47,143 bases of DNA from NCBI GenBank assembly GCA_902478785.1, contig CABSMJ010000017.1, positions 1-47,143 on the forward strand. The letters are read 5' to 3'. This document shows, piece by piece, positions 31,778 through 41,128 of this stretch (positions are counted from its first letter, which is position 1; each line of letters starts with the position of its first letter). This DNA comes from an uncultured Oscillospiraceae bacterium. GTDB taxonomy: Bacteria; Bacillota; Clostridia; Oscillospirales; Oscillospiraceae. The position numbers were made by a program, and so were the translations under genes. Under the pieces are notes generated by a model that had not been told where the DNA came from, did not search any database, and saw nothing but the letters and a program-made list of their open reading frames with translations.

Positions 31778-34335
31778 GCGAGCGCTTTGCCGCCCCTCTG
31801 CCGGAATTCTATCAGCGCCGCATCGTTTTCTGGCAGGATGAGGAGCGGGAGTTTGAGGCCATGGTGGATGAGCTGGATCTGCCGGGAGTGGAGATCGTCA
31901 AGCTCACTGGCTCCAACAACTTTGAGGTCAAGAAGCTACTGCTCCACGATGATCTCACCAGCAATTTTCTCATCTACAATCCCTTCTCCTATGAGAATTC
32001 CAAGGACAACTGGCTGCGGGACATTGAACTGTTCAGCGAGGAGTATCGGGCGGACTACATCTCCATGCTCATGAGCGAGCTGAATGTGGCCTCCAGCCCC
32101 GCCATGCGCAAGACGGTCAAGCTCTACGCCAAGTTCCTGGACAGCAAGGAGCGCAAGGGCAAGCTGCAGAAAATCGGCCGCAGCTATGAGACGCCCATCC
32201 AGTTCCACATCGATGTGATGGCAGTCCTGGCGGGCGTTCCCGGCGGCTCTGCCCAGGATGTCTTTATCTCCGTGCTCTCCCACGGCCTGGATGAGGAGTC
32301 CAACACGCCTGTGGTCAACATCAAAAAGTTCGGGAATATTGACGCCTTCTGGCAGTTGGTCCGCAAATACACGGGTTACGTATACGAAGAAGAAAATCCC
32401 CTGGGCCTCTTTGCAGCTCATGTGCTGTTGACCGCCCTGTCTCAGACTATGAATATCAGTGTGTTCAAGGGATTGGAGCGGTTCCTCTCGGAGTCCAACA
32501 AGGCTTATTGTTACAGCATGGTCCATGAGTGGCAAAACCGGGAGGACCATTCCGCTTTGCTGGATCTCTGCCGTAGAGTGGAGCAGGAACTGCAGCTTGC
32601 CACCCGTTTTGACAGGCAGGAGATCGAAACCTTGCTCACGGGAGATATCTTCCCCGCCATTCATGAAAGCATCCTGAAACGGTTTTATGACGAGATCTCC
32701 GGCCAGGTGGTGAAAACTGATCTGATACTGAAAACGGTGGAGAATCGTCGTACCTCCGGCTGGTATGACATGTTTTCCGATTACTATGAGTGTCTCTACC
32801 ATGTGGCCCAGATGCAAAACTTTTATCAGGAGCACGCAGGCGGGTTCCATATTGTGGAGCCGAAAGAAATCTGGAAACTCTATACTGAAGAGGGCTACCA
32901 GATGGACAGCGACTACCGTCAGTTTCATCTCCACTTCGGAAATACTCTGAAAGACAGCAATGCTGTACTGGAGGACAAGCTGAAGCACGCTGCCGAGTAT
33001 GTGGAATCGCTCTACAAGAACTGTTTTTTGGGAGAATTGACTTCCTGCTGGTCCAACACCATTTCTGACGATCTTGCTTCCCTGGGGTATGTATCGGAGA
33101 TCCGCAGACAGCGGGATTTCTATGCGCACTATATCTGCCCGTTGGCAGAAAAAACGACCCGCGCCTTTGTTATCATCTCTGACGCCCTGCGCTATGAAGT
33201 GGCGTCAGAACTCAGTGAAACGCTGGTTCGCTCCACTAAGGGAACGGCAAAGCTGGAATCCATGCAGGCGATTTTTCCCTCTATCACCAAGTTCGGCATG
33301 GCTGCGCTGCTTCCCGCCCAGCGGCTGGGTGTGACTGAGGACATGGAGGTTTTGGTAGATGGCATGCCCACCCGTTCCACGGCAGAGCGTGAGAAGACCC
33401 TTTGCGCCGCAAATCCGAAAAGTGTTGCCGTCCAGTACAGTGATGTTCTGAACATGAAGCGGGCAGAGCGGCGGGAGCTGGTCAGCGGCAAGGATGTGGT
33501 CTATATCTACCATAATACCATTGACGCCATAGGCGACAAGGCCGTTACCGAGCAGAAGGTCTTTGAAGCCTGCGAGGACACGGTTCAGGAACTCTCCAAT
33601 CTGCTCCGTATTGTGGTCAACGATATGCAGGGTACCGATATTTTTATCACGGCAGATCACGGGTTTCTCTATACATACAGCCCTCTTTCTGAAAGCGATA
33701 AACTCAGCAAGGAGGCTTTCAATGGAACTGTTTTTGAACTGGGACGGCGTTATGGCCTGACTGCTCTGGATACTACCGCTGAATACTTGCTCCCGATTCA
33801 GCTTTCCGGGGTATTGGATGGAGCGCCAGTCAAAGGATACGCCCCGCAGGACTCCACCCGCATCAAGGTCAAAGGTGGCGGAGAGAACTATGTCCACGGT
33901 GGGATTAGCCTGCAGGAGATGGTGGTTCCGGTCATTGCCTTTAAAAACCTGAGAACCAGCAGTAAACAGTTTGTGGAGCTCTCCAATGCGCAGGTGGGAC
34001 TGCTCAGTGAGAATCGGAAGATCACAAACCTTATTTTCTCTCTGGACTTTTTCCAACGGCAGCCCGTCAGCGATAAAGTGCAGCCCTGTACTTACACGGT
34101 TTATATGACCGATGATGAGGAAAGGGCTGTCAGCGACCGCCAGACCATAATTGCCGACCGTACCAGCAGCAACGCCTCTGAGCGGGTATTCCGGGTTCGC
34201 TTTAATCTAAAAGCGGGTAATTACGACCGGAATAAACTTTATCGGCTGGTAATCACCAATGGGACGGATTTGCCGGAAGAAATCGAATTCTATATCGATA
34301 TCGCTATGGCCGATGATTTCGGCTTTGATTTGTAA
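31747..34335 (+). CDS. pglZ: BREX protein PglZ, alkaline-phosphatase superfamily
   Basis: 862 residues. The PglZ domain is in the second half: FVIISDALRYEVASELSETL (metal-binding Asp), FPSITKFGMAALLP, and DIFITADHGFLYTYSPL (Asp-His metal site). The first 450 residues are a helical region typical of type 1 PglZ. PglZ is essential for BREX methylation and exclusion and is thought to hydrolyse a phosphate bond. AGGAGAACGCAT precedes the ATG. The family length is normal and no defect is seen. Confidence 0.94.
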   Translation: MSIESIQYALSERFAAPLPEFYQRRIVFWQDEEREFEAMVDELDLPGVEIVKLTGSNNFEVKKLLLHDDLTSNFLIYNPFSYENSKDNWLRDIELFSEEYRADYISMLMSELNVASSPAMRKTVKLYAKFLDSKERKGKLQKIGRSYETPIQFHIDVMAVLAGVPGGSAQDVFISVLSHGLDEESNTPVVNIKKFGNIDAFWQLVRKYTGYVYEEENPLGLFAAHVLLTALSQTMNISVFKGLERFLSESNKAYCYSMVHEWQNREDHSALLDLCRRVEQELQLATRFDRQEIETLLTGDIFPAIHESILKRFYDEISGQVVKTDLILKTVENRRTSGWYDMFSDYYECLYHVAQMQNFYQEHAGGFHIVEPKEIWKLYTEEGYQMDSDYRQFHLHFGNTLKDSNAVLEDKLKHAAEYVESLYKNCFLGELTSCWSNTISDDLASLGYVSEIRRQRDFYAHYICPLAEKTTRAFVIISDALRYEVASELSETLVRSTKGTAKLESMQAIFPSITKFGMAALLPAQRLGVTEDMEVLVDGMPTRSTAEREKTLCAANPKSVAVQYSDVLNMKRAERRELVSGKDVVYIYHNTIDAIGDKAVTEQKVFEACEDTVQELSNLLRIVVNDMQGTDIFITADHGFLYTYSPLSESDKLSKEAFNGTVFELGRRYGLTALDTTAEYLLPIQLSGVLDGAPVKGYAPQDSTRIKVKGGGENYVHGGISLQEMVVPVIAFKNLRTSSKQFVELSNAQVGLLSENRKITNLIFSLDFFQRQPVSDKVQPCTYTVYMTDDEERAVSDRQTIIADRTSSNASERVFRVRFNLKAGNYDRNKLYRLVITNGTDLPEEIEFYIDIAMADDFGFDL

Positions 34336-34346
34336 GGAGAGGCACC

Positions 34347-36416
34347 ATGGAAGAGTGGAAATTGGGCAACGAGACAGATGACAACGACATGGCCATCGAC
34401 CAAAAACTGCGGCAATACTTTGATGGCCGGATCGTCCGAAAGGACCTGACTAAGTCCATCAAAGAGGGGGCCAATGTCCCGGTCTATGTGCTGGAGTTCC
34501 TTCTGGGCCAATATTGCAGTTCCGATGACGAGGAGATCATTGAAAAGGGCGTTCAGAATGTAAAGCATATCCTTGCCGACAACTTTGTGCGCCCAGATGA
34601 AGCCCAAAAGGTGCTCTCCATGTTGCGGGAGCGGGGCAGCTTTACAGTGATCGATCGGCTTACCGTAAAGCTGAACATCAGGTATGACCGCTATGAGGCT
34701 GATTTCTCCAATCTTGGGATCAAGAATATCCCGATTGCAGCAGAGTATGTATCCCAATATGACCGGTTGCTCTGTGGTGGGATCTGGTGCATCGTACAGC
34801 TGGATTACGAGTTCTGTGAGGAGGACAAGCATAACTCTCCCATCCAAATCCGGAAAGTTACCCCGATTCAGATGCCCCATATTGATTTGGCTGAAATCAA
34901 ACAGGGGCGTAAATATTTTACCAAAGAAGAGTGGATCACCATCCTGCTCCGTTCAACCGGCATGGAGGCAGATAAGTTTACTGACCGGGAAAAGTGGCTC
35001 TTGCTGGCCCGGATGCTACCTCTGGTAGAAAACAACTTCAACCTTTGCGAACTGGGGCCCCGGAGCACAGGCAAGTCCCATCTCTATAAGGAGATATCGC
35101 CTAACAGCATTCTGGTTTCCGGTGGACAGACCACGGTAGCTAATCTCTTTTATAACATGGCAAGTAAAACCGTAGGGCTGGTAGGCCTGTGGGATTGCGT
35201 GGCCTTTGACGAGGTAGCCGGCATCACCTTCAAAGACAAAGATGGCGTTCAAATCATGAAGGACTATATGGCTTCCGGCTCTTTTGCCCGCGGAAAAGAG
35301 GAAAAGGCAGCCAGCGCCTCCATGGCCTTTGTGGGCAACATCAATCAGAGCGTGGATGTGCTGCTGAAAACCTCCCACCTTTTTGAACCGTTCCCGGATG
35401 CTATGGCCTATGACACCGCATTTCTGGATCGGATGCACTGCTATATACCTGGTTGGGAGATTCCCAAATATCGGCCCGACTTTTTTACCAACGATTATGG
35501 TTTTATCACCGACTATCTGGCAGAGTTTATGCGGGAGATGAGGAAAGAGACCTGGGGTGACGCTTGCGACCGATATTTCCGCTTCGGCAGCAATTTGAAC
35601 CAGAGAGATACCATCGCTGTCCGCAAAATGGTTTCCGGTTTTACAAAGCTGCTCTATCCTGACGGTGAGTTCTCACGTGATGATATGGAGGAGATCCTGA
35701 CCTATGCCCTGGAGATGCGCCGCAGAGTCAAGGAGCAGCTGAAAAAGATCGGCGGTATGGAGTTCTACGATGTGAATTTCTCCTATATCGATAACGAAAC
35801 TTTTGAGGAACGCTTTGTATCGGTACCGGAGCAGGGTGGCGGAAAGCTGATTCCTGAGGGCATGGCCAATCCCGGAACCGTCTATACCATCTCCCGGGCC
35901 AAATCCGGCATGGTGGGGGTCTATCGACTGGAGACCCAGATGCTGCTGGGTAACGGAAAATTCGAACGTACCGGTCTGGGCAGTGACAGAGAGGCTAAAG
36001 AGGCCGCAAATACGGCCTTTAACTACCTCAAAGCCAACGGCGGTGGAATCTCCCGTTCTATCAGTACAACGCAGAAGGACTACATCATTAACTATCAGGA
36101 TCTCAACGGCATTGGAATGACGAAATCTCTGGCATTACCGACGGTCATTGCAATTGCGTCAGCTGCGCTCAACAAGCCCACGCTCAGCAGTCTCGCAGTT
36201 TTGGGAGAGATCAGTATCAGCGGTGCCATCACAAAAGTGGATGAGCTGGCAAATGTACTTCAGGTATGCCTGGACAGCGGGGCGAAAAAAATCCTGCTTC
36301 CCATTACGTCTGCGGCAGACCTTGGAGCGGTGCCTCCTGATCTGATGGGGGCATTCAGCATCATCTTTTATACCACTGCTCAGGAGGCTGTATTCAAAGC
36401 ACTTGGAGTGGAGTAG
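34347..36416 (+). CDS. brxL: BREX protein BrxL, Lon-like AAA+ protein
   Basis: 689 residues. The AAA+ part has Walker A GPRSTGKS (237-244), the following SPNSILVSGGQTTVANLFYN, and Walker B VAFDEVAG. The C-terminal Lon-protease-like domain has GIGMTKSLALPTVIAIASAAL (equivalent of the Ser region) and GEISISGAITKVDELANVL with the Lys equivalent, ending KKILLPITSAADL. BrxL distinguishes type 1 BREX and forms DNA-binding oligomeric rings. It starts 11 bases after pglZ with AAGGAGAGG. It is the last gene of the system, with a 21-bp hairpin 100 bases downstream. Confidence 0.95.
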   Translation: MEEWKLGNETDDNDMAIDQKLRQYFDGRIVRKDLTKSIKEGANVPVYVLEFLLGQYCSSDDEEIIEKGVQNVKHILADNFVRPDEAQKVLSMLRERGSFTVIDRLTVKLNIRYDRYEADFSNLGIKNIPIAAEYVSQYDRLLCGGIWCIVQLDYEFCEEDKHNSPIQIRKVTPIQMPHIDLAEIKQGRKYFTKEEWITILLRSTGMEADKFTDREKWLLLARMLPLVENNFNLCELGPRSTGKSHLYKEISPNSILVSGGQTTVANLFYNMASKTVGLVGLWDCVAFDEVAGITFKDKDGVQIMKDYMASGSFARGKEEKAASASMAFVGNINQSVDVLLKTSHLFEPFPDAMAYDTAFLDRMHCYIPGWEIPKYRPDFFTNDYGFITDYLAEFMREMRKETWGDACDRYFRFGSNLNQRDTIAVRKMVSGFTKLLYPDGEFSRDDMEEILTYALEMRRRVKEQLKKIGGMEFYDVNFSYIDNETFEERFVSVPEQGGGKLIPEGMANPGTVYTISRAKSGMVGVYRLETQMLLGNGKFERTGLGSDREAKEAANTAFNYLKANGGGISRSISTTQKDYIINYQDLNGIGMTKSLALPTVIAIASAALNKPTLSSLAVLGEISISGAITKVDELANVLQVCLDSGAKKILLPITSAADLGAVPPDLMGAFSIIFYTTAQEAVFKALGVE

Positions 36417-36762
36417 TCAAAGGAGAGCTGCAGGCAGTTAAGACTGCATAAAAGAAGCGGATGTCTTCATATTGTCTGCATAATTCAACGTACTTCTGTA
36501 ATTGACTTAGTCGAAAAAATGGGATCCTGCGTCTTTAATAAACAAAGACGCAGGATCCCATTTTCATATTTTTACTCATCATGTCAGGAGGAAATGCGTT
36601 CTGCTGGAAAACGGTCCCTCTGCAGTGCCTTTCGGGTGGCTTTGTTTTTTAGAGACAGTTTCCAAAAATTCCTAAATATTCTCATTGAGTTGCATCATTG
36701 AGAAAGCAATTTGCAAGGAACCTGGATGCCCTTAGGTTAGGATATCTGTCTGACGTAGAATA
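36417..36762. other. Intergenic region after BREX
   Basis: No convincing gene; a 60-codon frame at 36519 overlaps the hairpin and looks non-coding. Apart from the terminator at 36516-36564 nothing is seen. The right boundary of the acquired DNA may lie here. Confidence 0.6.
36516..36569. terminator. Perfect 21-bp hairpin, likely bidirectional terminator after brxL
   Basis: 36516-36536 pairs perfectly with 36544-36564 around a 7-nt loop, with A/T-rich bases at both ends. It contains two BamHI-type GGATCC palindromes by symmetry. Terminator function is likely; a recombination remnant is possible. Confidence 0.8.
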
Positions 36763-38154
36763 TTACCCAACAGCGTACTGGTCGTCTTTCAATTTATAGA
36801 ACAAATGCAGAACCAGATGAATTCCCATTAGTACTACCGGGAATATAATAGTACCAATCAGCATCCCGTTGAGTGTTTCCGCGCTCTGAGCTACGTTGGG
36901 AACGTAGTGGATGATCTCCAGCACCATGCTGACCAAAAAGCCTCCCAAGGCTGACCCCAAGGAGATGGACAGTGCGTTGCAGCCATAGATCAGACCGGTC
37001 TGATTCTTGCCGGTAGCAGCAATCCCGTAATCGATGGTATTGGTGATGAGAAGATTTGGCAATCCAAAATATGTTCCCTGCAGCAGCCCGCACAACAGGA
37101 ACAGGCCGAACAGCGTGCCATAGTGAATGGAATCCGCTGCGCCAACCGTTCCCATCATTTTGCACATCAAAAAGAATGCCACATTTGCCGCCACATTGGC
37201 GGCACTCACAGCCAGAAATGCCCGGTTGCTGTCCCGGAACAGCCGTACGATCCATTTGATCAGTACCGCCCCCAGAATGGATGCCGCGGTAAATGCGCCC
37301 ATGGCAATCGAGTAAAACGCTTCATCCAGGAAGTAATACTTGAATGTATAAATCATGAGACCGCCTTTTGCGGCCACCAGGATATTCATCAATAAAATAC
37401 CGGTCACAACGATCAGTGCCGGTTTATTTTTCAAGAGATAGCGAAACTCCGTTAGCAAAGACCCTGCCCTTGCACTCTGGCTTGTCTTGGCCAGGACCTT
37501 GGAGCTGCCGTCCTCGTTCAACTCGTACTTCTTCTGAATCTGAAGGTTTGCAATCTGAAGAATTGCGGCCACACAGGCAATGGCCAGTGCAGCGAAGAAA
37601 AAGCCGCGGCTTTCGCTTTCGCCGCCAAAAAGTGCCACCATAGGCAGAAACAAAGAGGTCACCAGCACAACGCCGATGTTGTAGAATACCTCTTTCATAC
37701 CAATCATCGAAGCCCGCTCCTCCACATTGGTGGTCATGTTGACCAGCATGGCGGAAGAAGGCACATACGCCATGGTATTATAAATGGAGCCGTAGGGGCC
37801 GTAGGTCAGAATGGCAAACACGACCTTGACCGGCGTACTGACATTGGGCAGACACAGGAATACAAGGGGAAGACCAATCAACATAGGCAAAACAGCGATC
37901 CGCAGCCATCCCCGGTATTTGCCCTGCTTCAGCGTGACCCGGTCAATGGTAACTCCCATAACGAAGTCAGTAAATGCGTCGAAGCAGCGGGAACAAAGCA
38001 ATACAAGTCCTGCGATCTTAGCGCTCAATCCTGCGACATCTGTATAGAAATAGGTCAGGTAATATCCGAACAGCACCGAAGCGATCAGATTTCCAATGCC
38101 CATGCAGCTGGAATAGACCAGCTTGTCCACCATAGGGAGTTTGTTTGTTTCCAT
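36763..38154 (-). CDS. GPH-family (MFS_2) sugar/glycoside:cation symporter
   Basis: 463 residues with about 12 membrane helices. The N-terminus KLVYSSCMGIGNLIASVLFGYYLTYFYTDVAGLS and the DAFTDFVMGVTIDRV loop, followed by KQGKYRGWL, are hallmarks of the glycoside-pentoside-hexuronide family. These proteins import glycosides or uronides with Na+ or H+. GGGG lies about 11 nt upstream of the ATG. It is the farthest gene of the minus-strand set starting near 40650 and may be separately transcribed, as a terminator precedes it. The substrate is unknown. Confidence 0.88.
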   Translation of the reverse strand: METNKLPMVDKLVYSSCMGIGNLIASVLFGYYLTYFYTDVAGLSAKIAGLVLLCSRCFDAFTDFVMGVTIDRVTLKQGKYRGWLRIAVLPMLIGLPLVFLCLPNVSTPVKVVFAILTYGPYGSIYNTMAYVPSSAMLVNMTTNVEERASMIGMKEVFYNIGVVLVTSLFLPMVALFGGESESRGFFFAALAIACVAAILQIANLQIQKKYELNEDGSSKVLAKTSQSARAGSLLTEFRYLLKNKPALIVVTGILLMNILVAAKGGLMIYTFKYYFLDEAFYSIAMGAFTAASILGAVLIKWIVRLFRDSNRAFLAVSAANVAANVAFFLMCKMMGTVGAADSIHYGTLFGLFLLCGLLQGTYFGLPNLLITNTIDYGIAATGKNQTGLIYGCNALSISLGSALGGFLVSMVLEIIHYVPNVAQSAETLNGMLIGTIIFPVVLMGIHLVLHLFYKLKDDQYAVG

Positions 38155-38261
38155 CTCAACACGACCCCTAAATCAAAAATTTAACAATCCATCGGGAAAA
38201 AGTGTGCAGGCACCTTCATGCGATGAGATGCCTACACAAATAGGAGAAGTCGGGAAAAGGA

Positions 38262-38305
38262 AGCTCCCTCCCACAAGAAGTAAGTATGCAGGAGGGAGCC
38301 GTAAG
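38262..38305 (-). terminator. Terminator after the NTF2-like gene
   Basis: On the minus strand GGCTCCCTCC (38301-38292 region) pairs with GGGAGGGAGC near 38262-38271, followed by TTCCTTTTCC. The loop is long (about 18 nt), so it is moderate. Confidence 0.6.
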
Positions 38306-38309
38306 TATC

Positions 38310-38801
38310 TTAGAATTCCTGGATCAATTCGTCCTTCCAGCCCGTGGCGGGATCGGCAACCAGGGTATCCTTGAAGCGCAGGGTCTCGATATACCACTTG
38401 CCGTCGATCTTCACATAATCGTCGTCATAGTATCCCTGCTCCAGGAAGCCTGCGCCCTTTCCCTTGCTCTCCTCGCCGCTCTTGAAAGCGCCGAAGAGAT
38501 GCCAGTGGCCGTGGGCATGGGTGTCATCATCAAAGGTGATAACGGGATTGGTGATGTTATGCCCCAGGCAGCGGCCATCCATCTGCTTTTGAAAGCCCTT
38601 GAACAGTTCGATAAAGGCATCTCTTCCCTCGGCGCAGCCCCAGGGGTCATCGGGAGAACCCTCCCACTTGACATTGGGGGCAAAGATGGTATCCACCAGG
38701 TTATAGTTGTGATTGTCGTTGCACATCCGGGCATAGCGATTCTTCAGGTCCTTGATGGCCTCAATGTCCATCAGTCGTTGCACTTCTTTTTCGATGTTCA
38801 T
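38310..38801 (-). CDS. NTF2-like (SnoaL-type) protein, possible dehydratase
   Basis: 163 residues. MDIEAIKDLKNRYARMCND opening helix, then GHNITNPVITFDDDTHAHGHWHLFG and a C-terminal DDDYVKIDGKWYIETLRF, the pattern of SnoaL_4/NTF2-like cone folds. Relatives include polyketide cyclases, scytalone-type dehydratases and the BaiE bile-acid dehydratase, but similarity at this level does not assign a substrate. His/Asp residues in the central strands could be catalytic. GGAGG lies 7 nt before the ATG. It is clustered with two transporters and a chimeric redox remnant, which suggests catabolism of a small ring compound. Confidence 0.82.
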   Translation of the reverse strand: MNIEKEVQRLMDIEAIKDLKNRYARMCNDNHNYNLVDTIFAPNVKWEGSPDDPWGCAEGRDAFIELFKGFQKQMDGRCLGHNITNPVITFDDDTHAHGHWHLFGAFKSGEESKGKGAGFLEQGYYDDDYVKIDGKWYIETLRFKDTLVADPATGWKDELIQEF

Positions 38802-38916
38802 GATGATACCTCCAAAAATTTATTGATTACCTTGGATTTGCAAGGCAATGTACCGGGAATTGATGAGTTCAAATGAAAACCCATATACGATTCGTTGGGC
38901 GCCTGGCCCTGCGGCA

Positions 38917-40122
38917 TTATTTTTTGCCGTAGACCATTTCATGGGTGGGCTTGATCACGAAGTACGCGAAAACGCCGATCACCATCAGGATGATACCGCT
39001 GACCATAATATTCATTCCGGCGCCGCCGCCAAACAGATTGCCTACCACAGGGACGATATACCCGCACAAAAACACGCCGGAGCCTTCAATGCCAGCCAGT
39101 AGAGACATGGCCGTAGTAGCATGCTTGCCGGTGGTGGCCAGACCCAGATAGGTGGTCAGGCCGGAGACGATGATCAGATTGAAGAACTGACACAGGATGC
39201 CGCCGGCGTAACAGCCGATGACGCTCTGGGTCAACTGGGGCAGCAGCATGGTGGCACCGCAGAGGATAAAGGCCAGAGTCATGCTGAACCGCTTGGTCAT
39301 CATGATCCAAAAGGCCACCACAAAGCCGGAGATGGTGCCGGCAAAACTGCAAAGAGAGCCGATGGTGCCGGCCATGGCGGTGGTGCCCAGCTGCGCTTCA
39401 TTGACGATATAGTCGGAATAGTTCATAAACCAGGCGTTCCAGAAAATGGCGCCGAACAGGTATAGCAGCAGCATCCCTACAGCAACGCCGGGGAATTTGC
39501 CGGCGGGAGCCTCCTGCGCAGCAGAGGCGCTCTCTTCCTTTGCGGCCGGATGCTCCGCTTTGCGATTCTTATCCACATTGGGATAGAACAAAATCGCCAA
39601 GATCAGGATGGGAATCAGAAACAGTACGGTCTTGTAGCCATCCTGGAAGCGCCCCGTTGCGCCGAACTGGCCGCCCAGGAAGGTAAAGGCCGCCATGCCC
39701 AGCATCATCAGACCGTTGTGCCAGCCGAGAACCTTGTCCTTCAGCGCCAGAGGAGCGATCTCTGCCAAAACCGTGGGGTTTGCGGAAGCCACCGTACCAC
39801 CGGGGATACCCAGCAGCGCAGAGCAGGCCACCACGCCTATCAAAGGCATGTCCACCAGCAGAATCATCAGGCCCGCCACGATGGAGATCGCTATGCTGAC
39901 AACGACCACCCATTTCCGGCTGAAGAGCTTCAAAATGACCGTGGAAGCAAACGCTGCGATCATCATGACCACCGTCGGCAGTGTGGAAATCAAAACCGCC
40001 ACACTGTCCTGCCCAGGATAGGCCTGATAAATCAGGCCCAGGACCACAACTGCGATACAGTAAATCCAGGCGGCAAACGATGTGATCAGTACGGTCACAA
40101 CGCCAAGTCCAGATTTATTCAT
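38917..40122 (-). CDS. MFS transporter (oxalate/formate antiporter-like)
   Basis: 401 residues, about 12 membrane helices, with an Ala/Glu/Lys-rich central cytoplasmic loop (NRKAEHPAAKEESASAAQEAP) dividing two six-helix halves. LGIPGGTVASANPTVLAEIAP resembles the MFS motif region of organic-anion transporters. The ATG at 40122 has GGAGGGAAAAGG directly upstream; an earlier in-frame start at 40149 is less well supported. It follows the chimeric gene by 36 bases and so shares its transcript. The substrate, probably an organic acid, is inferred from the regulator and neighbours. Confidence 0.85.
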   Translation of the reverse strand: MNKSGLGVVTVLITSFAAWIYCIAVVVLGLIYQAYPGQDSVAVLISTLPTVVMMIAAFASTVILKLFSRKWVVVVSIAISIVAGLMILLVDMPLIGVVACSALLGIPGGTVASANPTVLAEIAPLALKDKVLGWHNGLMMLGMAAFTFLGGQFGATGRFQDGYKTVLFLIPILILAILFYPNVDKNRKAEHPAAKEESASAAQEAPAGKFPGVAVGMLLLYLFGAIFWNAWFMNYSDYIVNEAQLGTTAMAGTIGSLCSFAGTISGFVVAFWIMMTKRFSMTLAFILCGATMLLPQLTQSVIGCYAGGILCQFFNLIIVSGLTTYLGLATTGKHATTAMSLLAGIEGSGVFLCGYIVPVVGNLFGGGAGMNIMVSGIILMVIGVFAYFVIKPTHEMVYGKK

Positions 40123-40158
40123 TTCCTTTTCCCTCCTATTTTTTCTCAAGGCGTTGCC

Positions 40159-40647
40159 TTACAGATGTCTGCCCAGCAAATAGCCCTCACGGATCGCTGC
40201 ACCGGCCAGGGCAGGCTCCTTGGCATCGCCGATGATGTGAACGGTAAAGCCCTCCCGGATCAGTTCATTGGCCAATGTGGTGTTGGGGACGCGGCCGATG
40301 GCCAGGACCACTGTGTCAGCGGGGATCTCCTCGTTGTGTTCACCGGAAACGATGACAGAGTGGTCCGTGATCTCCTGCACAGAGGTATTGACATAGGCCC
40401 TGGCGCCGTTGTTGGCCAGATCCCGCAGCAGATCCTTGCGCGGAGCGGGGCCTTCATCTACGGCGGCACCCACGCAGATGGTCAGGTCTCTTGCGTGGCC
40501 AGAGGCCGCCAGGGCCTCCGGTACGGCCTTGGGATAGCTGACGCTGGTAAAGCCGCTGACGGCCACCACCATGCCGGTCTTGACGAACTGAGCCGCCTCC
40601 TGGGCGGACATCAATTTATTCTTCAGAGATGATGCAACTCTTTCCAT
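40159..40647 (-). pseudogene. Chimeric remnant: CoA-transferase N-terminus fused to flavin-oxidoreductase C-terminus
   Basis: 162 residues, in frame. The first 60 residues (LKNKLMSAQEAAQFVKTGM, VSGFTSVSYPKAVPEALA, DLTICVGA) are the start of an acetyl-CoA hydrolase/4-hydroxybutyrate-type CoA-transferase. The last about 95 (RKDLLRDLANNGARAYVNTS, IPADTVVLAIGRVPN, VHIIGDAKEPALAGAAIREG) are the end of an enoate reductase/2,4-dienoyl-CoA-reductase-like NAD(FAD) domain. Neither enzyme is complete: the CoA-transferase active-site Glu and the FMN barrel and iron-sulfur parts are missing. The likely origin is a deletion joining two genes of one operon. The ATG at 40647 has AAGGAG, so the fusion is probably translated. 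A sequencing or assembly collapse is the main alternative. Confidence 0.78.
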
Positions 40648-40962
40648 GACGCACTCCTTCTTCAATCGTTTGCGTGTTTGTCTGTGGGATGGAACGGTTT
40701 GCGTTCAACTGACTCTGGATGTCTGAGAGATTCCCCCCTGAAAATGCAAAAACGCCAAGAAATGCCCTGCCGAGGGATGCCTGATGCAAAAGCGGAAGGA
40801 CGGTATCCTCCCGTTTCGTGCAGGTCCTCGGACAGGCGTTTCTTGACGATGATCTCTGTCTGATGCGTGTTGACCAATGAAAAACTACCCTTGCCGCCAC
40901 CATATGACGATCCCGGAAAAAATGCAATCGCATTTTTGGGTATTTTCAAATGGTGAAACAAA

Positions 40963-40990
40963 ATATTATATACTGCAAGTGACTTGTAAA
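40963..40990 (-). promoter_or_regulatory. Candidate promoter of the minus-strand catabolic set
   Basis: On the minus strand TTTACA (40990-40985), a 16-bp spacer and TAATAT (40968-40963). It lies about 300 bases before the chimeric gene, with the 40918-40937 palindrome just downstream. Confidence 0.4.
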
Positions 40991-41078
40991 ATGAGAAAAC
41001 GGTGGGCCTATTTTCTCCATACAGTTGCATTTTGTAAAAGAGCGGTGAAAAGAAATGAAACGAGTGAAAAGTTGTGGG

Positions 41079-41106
41079 TTGCATCTGGTGTAAAATAGTA
41101 TATAAT
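41079..41106 (+). promoter_or_regulatory. Promoter of the IclR-type regulator
   Basis: TTGCAT (41079-41084), a 16-bp spacer and perfect TATAAT (41101-41106). Confidence 0.7.
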
Positions 41107-41128
41107 CTTAATCATAAAAATTTTTGAA

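Larger units (their letters stand above)
22552..36416 (+). other. Type 1 BREX phage-defence system with split pglX
   Basis: All six type 1 core genes are present in canonical order and orientation (brxA, brxB, brxC, pglX, pglZ, brxL), with two extra genes: one between the two halves of pglX and one before pglZ. BREX marks host DNA by N6-adenine methylation through PglX and blocks phage replication. No terminator is visible between genes, so a single long transcript is likely. Confidence 0.92.
11161..36570. mobile_element. Putative tRNA-Val-associated integrative mobilizable element, possibly with BREX cargo
   Basis: The left edge is set by tRNA-Val plus the adjacent integrase. The core to about 22200 has integrase, helicase, MobC-like protein, short relaxase, excisionase-like protein and two XRE regulators. 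No type IV secretion genes are seen, so it would be mobilizable rather than self-transmissible. The right edge is not proven: I found no second copy of the tRNA 3' end in the window. The BREX genes to 36416 are more AT-rich and mosaic than the flanking chromosome, which resumes as catabolic genes at 36763. The right boundary could therefore lie near 22200 or near 36570; the latter is used as a working end. Confidence 0.5.

Noticed and set aside
36519..36701. A 60-codon frame after brxL
   Set aside because: Its start lies inside the 21-bp hairpin, no ribosome binding site is present, and the product resembles no protein family.
22128..36762. A second copy of the tRNA-Val 3' end (attR)
   Set aside because: I looked for the last about 20 bases of the tRNA in the intergenic regions on both strands and saw no convincing match. 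The right end stays undefined.
36763..40647. A complete bile-acid (bai) operon
   Set aside because: An NTF2-like protein, transporters and an enoate-reductase-type fragment recall bai genes, but the CoA ligase, SDR, complete flavoenzymes and type III CoA-transferase are missing, so the similarity is only thematic.
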